Assembly (NCBI GenBank): GCA_003667245.1
Contig: RCNN01000033.1
Span: 1 to 64,000 of the forward strand
DNA: 64,000 nt
Direction of reading: 5' to 3'
Source: Heterostelium multicystogenum
Lineage: Eukaryota; Evosea; Eumycetozoa; Acytosteliales; Acytosteliaceae
Shown here: piece by piece, positions 55,588 through 64,000 of the stretch
Numbering within the stretch: position 1 is the first letter of the stretch
How the letters are laid out: each line of letters starts with the position of its first letter
Notes under the pieces: model-generated
The model's database searches: none
The model's input: only the letters and a program-made list of their open reading frames with translations
What the model was told of the DNA's origin: nothing
Position numbers and translations under genes: made by a program

Positions 55588-58500
55588 ATGTCTGCTGCAA
55601 ATCAATTGTCAGATACCAAGCTTATCAGTTTTACTATGCGAATTGGAAGTTGACTCAGATCGATTTCTGTAAGAGCTATGGTGAGGATCCACAGGCTTTG
55701 GCGCGCTTCCTCAATAGACACCCGATGCTTCGAGTGACCGTGTCAGACAGTCGCTGAAGAAGTATTGGGAGAAGTATCAGATGTCGATGACTGACCACAT
55801 CGAGGAAGATGAGGCTGCCAACGGTGGTCTAGGCGCAGGAAGTGGAAGTGCTGGAGCCGGAAGCAACTCTTTCACACCACCAGCAGATGCACCCCAATGC
55901 CATCGACACCCGGTGGTGGAAAGAGATCGCTGAGAAATCTGCTCCAGAACTACTATGGAAGCCGGCATTGGTGACGGATCCGACGGTGGAGGCATTCACT
56001 CGAACGACCCACTCGACATCGACAGTCCTAGTTTCGATTTGAAGGCATACTTTGAGAAACACCATCAAGAAGTCGACCTTGCAACAGCTGGTCGCCAAAG
56101 ACAACGACATGGTCAGCGAGATCCGTACACTTGATGGTGATATGAAAACACTTGTCTATGACAACTACACCAAGTTTATTAATGCTACCGACATCATCAA
56201 GAAGATGAAGAACAACGTGGAGAATATGGAAGAAGGAATGCAACTACTCTCCAAAAACATGGAACTCATCACAACTTGCTCAGACAAGATCAACTCTACA
56301 CTCAGTGGTAGACGTGAGAAGATAGATCAACTCAGTGGTTTACATAAGTTGTTACAAAAGGTAAGATTGATTATTATTATTATGATTATTATATTGCTCG
56401 ACAATTGCTAACTATATTATGTCACAATTCAAATAGCTACAATACTTGACTGCATTGCCATCTAGATTGAATCACTGTGTAGAGATGCAAGCATATTCAC
56501 AGGCAGTTAAATACTACAACAGTAACAATGGTATTTTGAAACAGTATAGTCATATTCCTTCATTCCAAAACATTCAAACCGAGTGCGACAATATTATTAG
56601 CCAAATGAAGTTGAAGCTCCACGTGAAGATCGTCAATATTGAGACACAACAAACAGAAGTAGCAGAAGCTGCCGAAATGCTTTTGGAATTGTTGGAACCA
56701 ATCGATACAGTCAGATCAGCCTATCTGCAAGGTCGTAAACAACATACCTTTGCACTACTTAAGCTTTTTGAGAAGAAGGAATTGTATGTATAGTAGTAGT
56801 AGTACATCGATTGATAAAGATGATAGCAGCAGGTTGAACTAACACCATGACTATAACTATTCAACAGCAACGATGTCGTTGAATGCATTAAGGAATTGAA
56901 TAAGATTTTCTTGTTGGAGTTTACATATAATCACGAGTCTTACACCTCACTGTTTGTCAATAGATTCGATGGCATACATTCATCAAAGAAAGAAAAGATG
57001 ATCTCTAAACAACACCTCGATGACTTTTCAAAGGAGCTATTCAATAGATATCTTGGCCGTTGCTAAAACGAAACTATCTGTAAGTACATTGATTGATTAT
57101 TATCTGACTTATCTACTGTTGATTAATTGCTAACCAAATCAATCCATGGATGGTCATCCATCTCTTTTGATTATTATATAGATCTTCAAAGAGCCCAGAG
57201 GAAAAGATTAAGGGACTTGAGGTGTTGTTGCATCGATGTGGCCAAGATTCCAAAACAACTCGCAGATATCTCATCGGTGGACGATATCATCAACTCGACT
57301 GTATACGACCAGATTACATACTACTTTGACAATCTACAAAAGACCATTAAGGGACATATTACCAGCATGAATCAAACATTGATCACCAGTGACTCTGCTA
57401 TTCTCGAGGGTACTGCCTTGGCCGAACTCTCTGAAAAGACCGCCAAAGAAATTGTCAACGACATTCTCCAACTATTTAAAAAATCTTAGAGTAAGTGGAC
57501 CACGACAAACAACCAACAACAAACTTACTAATTATACTATCTTCTAGCCATTCTTTTTTACCAACAGAAACATCATTCCTTACACGTCACTACAATACCA
57601 TATTTACAAAGATTCAAGTGAACTTGCAAAACTTTTTCCTATTCTTGAATATCCATTTCTTGGTATGTACATTACATCTAACCGACTCCTACCTAGCATG
57701 AGACTAACAATCAAATACTTTTACTAGGATTTATTTGGATATTATTATAAAGACATCGAATAAAGAACAATTTGGAAGTAGATTTTTGTTGACTTTGGCG
57801 AGTGTTTGTCTGTATTTGGAGAGCAAAGGAATCAACCAAGTTGTGCAATCAATGAACGAATTTATCAGCACAGTCAAACAGGGAATGCACGCTTCTGCTC
57901 AACAGGATATATTCAGTCTCAACACCCCTGATCTCGCAAAGAGATTGAAGGAAGCTGCACAACGTATCCTCACCGTCTACAGCAAGATGCAAAGCAAGAG
58001 CATTGAGAAGATTCTCAGAGTTGGACTTGACTCCACTCCAAATTGGTTGGCTTTGAAGGAGCCAAGAGACGTAAGACAGGTCAATGATATCATGTTGGAT
58101 CAGCTTCAAAAGATTGGTGCTGAGGTCGCTAAGCTGTTGCCAGTCACCAATCAGCAGTTGACCACACCAACCATGTCAAGAGTAGGTGGACACTCGAGAA
58201 CCTTGAGTGGAAACAGCAACGTATCAGTGAACAATGACCCAATGAGAAGAAATCAATCGAATACCAATCTACCCAACTCTAACAATATTTTCGATAAGCG
58301 TTTGGATATCTATGCACCAGTCGACTTTTACGTCAACTCTATTCTTGTTGGAATCATCAAGATCGCCTTGAAATCATACAATGAATGTCTACGTACCAAG
58401 ACATTTGGAACCAATGGATATCACCAAATTCAAGTCGATCTCAGATTCCTCAAGATGTACTTTACCGATATGTTTGGAACTCAACCATCAATTGATTCAC

Positions 58501-58706
58501 TAATACAAGAGGCTGACACAACTGTTGCCGATAGATGTTCATCTGTTGACCCATTCCCACTTGACGACAGTGTATGTATAGCAATGTTTAACATTTTAAA
58601 AACAAAAACTAACATTCATTCCACTCTGAATCAGATCATGAAAATGCTATGTGAAAACAAACTTAAAAGTAGAAAAGAAGAGGAGAAAAACAAAGCTTCA
58701 ATGTAA
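55588..58706 (+). CDS. vps51: VPS51, GARP/EARP tethering complex subunit
   Basis: VPS51 is the small-helical subunit of GARP and EARP, which tether endosome-derived vesicles at the Golgi or recycling endosomes. The start at 55588 (MSAANQLSDTKLIS) is followed by VRQSLKKYWEKYQMSM. The conserved N-terminal module is clear: FDLKAYFEKHHQEVDLQQLV, DMKTLVYDNYTKFINATDII, KKMKNNVENMEEGMQLLSKN and LSGLHKLLQK. Exon 2 (56437) opens LQYLTALPSRLNHCVEMQAY, then YYNSNNGILKQYSHIPSFQN. The C-terminal module reads RLDIYAPVDFYVNSILVGII and KTFGTNGYHQIQVDLRFLKM. Introns near 56361-56436, 56784-56867, 57079-57180, 57489-57548 and 57663-57727. Frame breaks near 55625, 55735, 55890, 57057 and in the small exons. It ends at 58706 with a charged tail. 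Confidence 0.92.
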
Positions 58707-59089
58707 TAATGATCATAACAATCAGACATCATTTATGGTTAAAACTAATAATAATAATTGATAAACTTATTCTTGTATTACATACAATAAATAACTAAGA
58801 CAAGATTAGTGGAAATTGGAATAAATAAAATTGTTTATTAATAAATAGAAATTGTTTTTTGTATTTGTTTGTTAATGGATGATGGATGGATGGAAGGATG
58901 GTGTATATATTTATATTGTAGAGAGTATTATAAATAAATAAATGGATAGTAATATAATATTGATCATATTTCAAATTTAATTGATAATATAATTTGAACC
59001 GACTAATTTAATAGGTTGAACAGACGGATGGATGGATTCAATTGTATAGGGCAAAAGTCGATTGTTGGTGATGGCAAGGAATCGAACGT
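58707..59089. other. Convergent intergenic region
   Basis: 3' flanks of VPS51 (plus) and the TKL kinase (minus). AT-rich, with a GGATGGATGGA-type run at about 58875-58895. No coding feature. Confidence 0.5.
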
Positions 59090-60804
59090 TTACTCTTCAC
59101 CATCTTCGGGCAATGAATCGTAGATTGCTTTGACAATCTCTAAAATTTTTGGTGAACGAAGGTCTACTTCTTGGGTCAGTGGAGGTGCATGCAACTGTTA
59201 ATTTGGCAAAAGCAGGTGGGCAATCAGCTGGAACCTTGTTTAAGAACAGTTGTGTTTCGAATGCAAAGAGCTTGTTTGGCTTTCTTTCGTCTGGAACTGC
59301 ATTGGTAATAAGTTCTACCAAAACAATACCATATGAGAATACATCAACTTTATAATCATAATCGACTCCCATAAATATTTCCTAAAAATAATAACAAAAG
59401 AATGGTATTGTTAGGGGTTTTGTCGTCCGATTTTGTAGTTGCTGAAGAGAAATACATACAGGTGCCATCCATCTGTCACTACCGACAAATGTTAATCTCT
59501 TATTGGCCTGATCTTCAAAAACTCTTGCCAAACCCAAATCACAAAGCTTGGCCTTGTAGTTGTCACTCAACAAGATGTTCTGAGACTTCAAATCTCTATG
59601 CAAAATTCCTCTGGCTTGCAAATAAGTACAAGCCTGTGCAATGTCCAGTGCAATGCTCAATTTGTTTTCCATGACAATGGCTCATCTCCAAAAATCAAAG
59701 CGTCAAACAAATCACCCTATTCATATACTCTGTAATAATATAGATTTCATCGTTATGCTTTGTTGCACCCAAAGAACTGTACAATATTTGGATGTCTTAC
59801 TTCCCTAAAATTTTCATAAAATGATTAATATCGAGGAGTAGTACTTAATTAATTCTGGAACTTACTTCAAGATTTGTAACTCTCTGTCAATCATTATGTT
59901 TGTTTCTTCATTACATTCCAAGATTCTCTTGATGGCACATGGTGTTCCAATCCATGTTCCAAGGGATACTTCACCATATTTACCAGATCCAATTACATCT
60001 TCCAAAACCAACTCTTTAAAGTCGATGTGCCACATGTCTTTTTGTTGGAAATGTTGTTGTGGTTGATGAGGAGAAACTGGTGCGGCTGCTTGTTGTGGAA
60101 CTGCGTTACTAATTGGAATAGAAGCCACACTTGATTGAACTTTTGCAGGTGATGAAGCAGCGACTGAGGCTGAAACTGGAGCTGGTGCTGGTGCAGCGGC
60201 AACTGGGACTGGAGTTGGTGTCACAACCGGTTGTGGTTGTGGTGGAATTGGAGACTGTTGCAATACAACTGCAGTTGGACGGGTTGAGTGAGTTGGGGGT
60301 GGTACATCATTGGTTTGTGGTGGTGAGACTCTCTTTACAGGTTGTTGGGTTTGTTGTTGCTGCTGTGGGAATTGCTGAATTAGTTTCTGAATCGATTCGG
60401 CAGTTTGGCGAGATGGAGCAGTCGATGCTTCGAAATAGGCCTTTGATGGTAGTGTTGAATATTTGTTCATTGGTGCATTTGGTTGTTTTGTAAATTGTCT
60501 ACCACCAAAACTCAATTTGTTTGGCTCCTCTATTTAAGATGGGTACAACATTAGAGACATATCGATATTATGTTAACATAGATCTATCATTGTATTTACC
60601 TGAAGTTTTTGTTGGAGTCGATGGGGCAGTTGGTCTGCTTACATTAATTGGTGAACCATTTCCAATGATTTCCAATTCATTAGGACGCTTCCAGTTCTTT
60701 CTTGATCCGAAATTGACATAGTATCCACCTGCATTATTTCCACGCTCAACAACACCAAGTGCTCCAGTTCCGATCTCACGTACTTGTACTCCAGGTTCCA
60801 TCAT
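59090..60804 (-). CDS. TKL-family protein kinase with SH3-like N-terminus
   Basis: Exon 1 (60804-60611) encodes MMEPGVQVREIGTGALGVVE and then YYVNFGSRKNWKRPNELEII, a small beta-rich module of SH3- or CAP-Gly-like size. Exon 2 (about 60533) has a Pro/Gln/Ala-rich linker (60400-60080), then the kinase domain: glycine loop IGSGKYGEVSLG, lysine PCAIKRI, VRHPNIVQFFG, catalytic loop LHRDLKSQNILLSDNYKA, activation segment CDLGLARVF, FVGSDRWMAPEIFMGVDYDY, and DVFSYGIVLVELITNAVPDE. It ends SLPEDGEE at 59090. Asp-Leu-Gly replaces Asp-Phe-Gly, as in some dictyostelid TKL kinases; Lys, HRD and DLG suggest an active kinase. Three short introns interrupt the domain (near 59865-59805, 59715-59660 and 59455-59380). 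One frame break near 59660-59680. Confidence 0.88.
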
Positions 60805-62197
60805 TTCTTTAAATTTTCAACACTTTGTTTAAATTAAATAAATATATACAAATTTTAATAAATATATTATACTTTATAATACAAATAAATAAATAATAAA
60901 TAAGGGGGTAATGTTTGTTTGTTTGCTTGTTTATTATACAATTTAAATAAATAAATTTGGTGAAAGATCTTTTTCTTTTTCTCTATCTTAAACAATGGCT
61001 CTGATCAAAGATGTGCATGATTTTTCGATAATATTATGGTTTTGTTTTTTTTTGAAAGCCACTGGATCATCAAAAAACTTCCCAAATTTTGCAAAACTTT
61101 TTATTTTAATTTGCTAAAATGATCAAATATCCCCTACATTTTTTAATTAATTTTGGGTTCATTATTGCAACAGAATATTTGGTTTGTTTTAAATTGAAAA
61201 AATCTGATTCCTATTTTTAATATAATTATTGTTTTTCAAACCAGCACCAAGTGATAAGCACCATTCAACTACCGGATGGCAATAAACTTTGAAAGTAGTT
61301 AGTTGGTTTAAACTACTTTATCCATTATCATCATCATATGATAATAATAATAATAATCATCGAACGATGTTAAAATAGATTCATTATGACTTTCTTGACA
61401 AAGATAGATTGATAGAGAGGATTGACTTTAAACAAGTAGAGATTATCAATGATGTAGATTGTTCAACACTCACACTATTTGAATATCTATCTAATCTAGT
61501 AAATCAAACAGTGAGAGAATCAAGCTATTTTTAAGTTTGATATATACATATATACCAATGTACATTATCTCTTTTAATATCCCACTCTTTTAAAATCAAA
61601 TTTGTTCTAAGTAATAGATATATTATTTTTAAATTGAATTTTAAATTAATTAAATTAATTATTATTGTTGGTGTGCAAGTGTGTGCGTGTGAAAGGGTGT
61701 CAACAACAATTGTTGGGTTCATATCTTACAAATGCATTGCTTGGTTGTTTGTTTGTTAGTTTGATGTTGTTTATGTGGGTGGATGGATAGATGGTGGCAA
61801 ATAACATTGACAGATAGATAGACAAAACGCCACACACAACTTCTATTGGTGTGTTTTATCTTACTTGCTTTGTGTGAGTGTTATTAGCAAATTTCAAATT
61901 AATATAATAATATTGTTATTAGTTAGTTGTTGTATTATCACCACCCAGAAACAAAAGAAACTAACTGTTAATTTAAAAAATTTTTATTAATATTATTAGT
62001 ATTAGTTATTATTATTGATATTAAATTAAATTTAGATATATATAATATTATAAAAAAAAGATATATATTATATATTTAGTAATATTACATTTATACTTAT
62101 AAATACATTTAGTTTTCTATTATATCTTTATCGGTTTTTTATTTATGTATAATTATAATTTGGAATAGAAAATAATATTATCTCAACAATAGTAATA
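60805..62197. other. Largest empty region, divergent promoters
   Basis: 1.4 kb of very AT-rich DNA between the kinase gene (minus) and the ankyrin gene (plus). It includes T8 at 61047, (ATA/AAT)n at 61338-61355 and long TATATA stretches at 62035-62075. No open frame with coding character, no RNA gene and no repeat unit larger than microsatellites was recognised. Confidence 0.5.
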
Positions 62198-63343
62198 ATG
62201 AATACAAATGAAAATGTATCAATAATATCACCAGAAACAAACTTATCATCATCGTTGTCATCATCGAATTTGAGTGATTTTGAGAGAATGAAAGTGGCTT
62301 CCAAACTAGGAGACACTGACACTCTAAATTTGATACTTTCCCAATTTTGTCAGGAAACAGGACAATGTTTGAAGTGTGGATTAAAATGTGGATGTCTACT
62401 TTGCTTTAATAAAATATTTTATCAGGATAATAGTAATGAGTTGGAAGACAATGATAAACAATGCCAGACAGACGAAGAACTAATTCAACAGGATGATCAC
62501 CAATACTGCTTATGTAAATACAATTTCCTCAATCAGAGAGATCAGGATGGCATGACCTTTTTACACCTAGCATCACTGAACCATTATACAAAATCAATAG
62601 AACTTCTAATAGAACATGGATCAAATTTAAATGTAAATAAGAATAATAACAATTGCCATTTAGATCATATGGAATTCCATCTAATAATACCTTCTATTCA
62701 AATGATCATAGATTGTGAATAATGACGGGCAAACTTCTTTACATATGATTTGTAATTACCAATTTAATTTATGTGGTGAGGAGAATCTTTCGTTGGTACA
62801 GTACATTGCGAACCATGGTGTCGACATTAATCTTGAAGACTACTTTGGTCACACTGCTGCATACTATGCATCCTTGAATGGAAGATTTCTAATAGTACGT
62901 TGGTTGCTTGAATACGAGATCGAAATGAATGAACTAAGGCAATCGGATTCGGCATCATCAACATTGAATTCACCAACTGCATCAGCCCATATATCAAAAT
63001 CATTACTATCAAACTCGAATACCTCAATTGGTGAAAACAGGAGACAAAACAACAGTGGTACCAATTGTAGAAACTATCAGTTGGTCTATCAACCTCTTAA
63101 ATATATTATATCAATCACTTATCCACTTCTTGAAATCATCTGTTGTATGCCAATCATGGATGACAATACTCATAATACAAGCAGTAGCCGATCTACCAGC
63201 AACCACAGTCGCCCTTTAACAATAATGACACCAAACATTCGTACATCACTTTTGAGAGATTTATCAAGCTGATGCTCATGATCATGTTTATAATTCCAGC
63301 TATATCCTATCCATTCAATAAATATTCATTTATTTATTTATAA
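62198..63343 (+). CDS. Ankyrin-repeat protein with Cys-rich cluster and probable membrane C-terminus
   Basis: The start at 62198 (MNTNENVSIISPETN) gives a Ser-rich N-terminus, then FERMKVASKLGDTDTLNLIL, which looks like a first ankyrin helix pair. A Cys cluster interrupts it (QCLKCGLKCGCLLC, about 62362-62403). Ankyrin units follow: DQDGMTFLHLASLNHYTKSI, then, after a frame break near 62660, NNDGQTSLHMICNYQFNL and EDYFGHTAAYYASLNGRFLI. Beyond about 63030 the best reading moves to other frames: SINLLNILYQSLIHFLKSSV, then SYITFERFIKLMLMIMFIIP, with a stop at 63341-63343. This suggests one or two membrane helices. If the frame breaks are artefacts, the protein is a cytosolic ankyrin domain tethered to a membrane. 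The family was not recognised further. Confidence 0.6.
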
Positions 63344-63361
63344 AATATTATATGATTGAGG

Positions 63362-64000
63362 CTAATTACTATCGCTATCACTCTCATCATCACTGTTCCT
63401 TCTTTTTCTCCTATCGAATCTGCCGCCACTTGATGATGTTGTAGTAGTTGTCTCTTTGGGTGGTGAAGCTTCGTGTGGTTCCGATTCCGATTCTTTTTCT
63501 TTTACTTTATTATCATCTACAGAAGGTGTCTCTTTGTAATCTAAATCACCATAATCTCTTCTCACTCTACTGTCTTCTATCTTCCTAGAGTCTTCTCTTT
63601 CTGTATCTCTTTCTCTATCCCTATAGCTGTTTCTTTCTCTGTCTACTTCTCTATCCCTATCTCTATGACCATATCTATCTCTATCCCTATCTACATCTCT
63701 GTCTCTATAGCTGTAGTTATCTCTATCCCTTTCTCTATCTCTATAGGAATGGCTATCTCTGCTTCGATTACTATAATTGTTTCTATCTCTATCTCTACTA
63801 TTGTATTTCTGCTGTGATGTATATCTTACTGATCCTCTTCCTTTAACTGTTGGCCCTCCATTACTAGTGTTCTTTTGATTGGAAGGTGTCCATGGTTTAG
63901 CAAATTTGTGTCTATCTCTATATTGGTCAACTGATCCACTTCTCGATCGAGATCGTGAACTGCTTCTATCTCTCTTCGATGATCTTCTGGGACTCTTACT
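63362..64000 (-). CDS. RS/RD-repeat protein, C-terminal part (5' truncated by window)
   Basis: An uninterrupted minus-strand frame of 213 codons enters at the window end and stops at 63362. It begins with an RS domain (SKSPRRSSKRDRSSSRSRSR), then a conserved-looking stretch (FAKPWTPSNQKNTSN; GPTVKGRGSVRYTS). A long Arg-Asp/Arg-Glu repeat follows (RDRERDRDNYSYRDRDVDR), then an acidic end (NSDDESDSDSN). RS and RD tails are typical of splicing regulators and nuclear cyclophilins. The KGRG-x-x-RY string is known from SR-cyclophilin-type proteins, but the catalytic part, if any, lies outside the window. Likely nuclear. No frame break was seen in this stretch. Confidence 0.65.
   Translation of the reverse strand, partial: SKSPRRSSKRDRSSSRSRSRSGSVDQYRDRHKFAKPWTPSNQKNTSNGGPTVKGRGSVRYTSQQKYNSRDRDRNNYSNRSRDSHSYRDRERDRDNYSYRDRDVDRDRDRYGHRDRDREVDRERNSYRDRERDTEREDSRKIEDSRVRRDYGDLDYKETPSVDDNKVKEKESESEPHEASPPKETTTTTSSSGGRFDRRKRRNSDDESDSDSN

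Noticed and set aside
59065..59110. GTTCGATTCC on the minus strand, resembling a tRNA T-loop
   Set aside because: The flanking bases do not form a T-stem or acceptor stem, and the region is the stop codon and 3' flank of the TKL kinase gene.
1..64000. A non-standard genetic code with reassigned stop codons
   Set aside because: Real gene ends use TAA, TGA and TAG as expected, and the internal stops are always accompanied by a change of frame rather than a read-through in the same frame.

Overview
This 64 kb window is nuclear DNA of a social amoeba (dictyostelid). The support is: AT-rich intergenic DNA with long A/T homopolymers, short AT-rich GT..AG introns, Asn/Gln/Ser homopolymer tracts inside proteins, a tandem NRTEGCT-type ankyrin array, a ComC-like LRR/EGF surface protein, an LvsG-type BEACH protein and a tyrosine-kinase-like (TKL) kinase. 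It is not the closest match to D. discoideum in base composition (exons are fairly GC-moderate); a Polysphondylium/Heterostelium/Cavenderia-type genome is my inference only. About 25 protein-coding genes lie on both strands. I found no rRNA, tRNA, CRISPR array or intact transposon.

Layout: 1-9.8 kb: a gene tail, a TBC RabGAP, a CDP-alcohol phosphotransferase (phospholipid synthesis), an EEP-fold phosphohydrolase, a bacterial-type YdeI/OmdA protein and a multi-pass membrane protein. 10.6-12.6 kb: the ankyrin-array protein. 13.8-17.1 kb: a DHH-DHHA1-CBS protein fused to a degenerate tRNA nucleotidyltransferase-like region (the most unusual gene here). 17.2-20.6 kb: API5 and a NIP30-domain protein. 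21.1-26.9 kb: LvsG/WDR81-like. 27-30.7 kb: ComC-like receptor. 31.2-35.8 kb: NOP58 and an APC-family permease. 36.8-39.5 kb: a probable gene relic, an orphan gene and a doubtful small ORF. 40.2-46.3 kb: PPWD1 cyclophilin, a 7TM protein and bystin. 46.7-52.7 kb: an XRN-like exonuclease and mitochondrial IF2. 52.8-58.7 kb: an NmrA-like oxidoreductase, a UPF0739-like protein and VPS51. 59-64 kb: a TKL kinase, a Cys-rich ankyrin protein and the tail of an RS-domain protein.

The genes are mostly unrelated housekeeping genes with no operon logic. Small themes are ribosome/RNA processing (NOP58, bystin, PPWD1, API5, XRN-like, the RS protein) and endomembrane traffic (TBC GAP, LvsG, VPS51).

A major caveat: almost every conserved multi-kb gene changes reading frame at least once, usually next to a homopolymer, while flanking sequence stays conserved in another frame. 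Essential single-copy genes such as NOP58, bystin, API5 and mtIF2 are affected, so I read these breaks as single-base errors in a draft assembly, not as pseudogenes. Gene limits below span these breaks.
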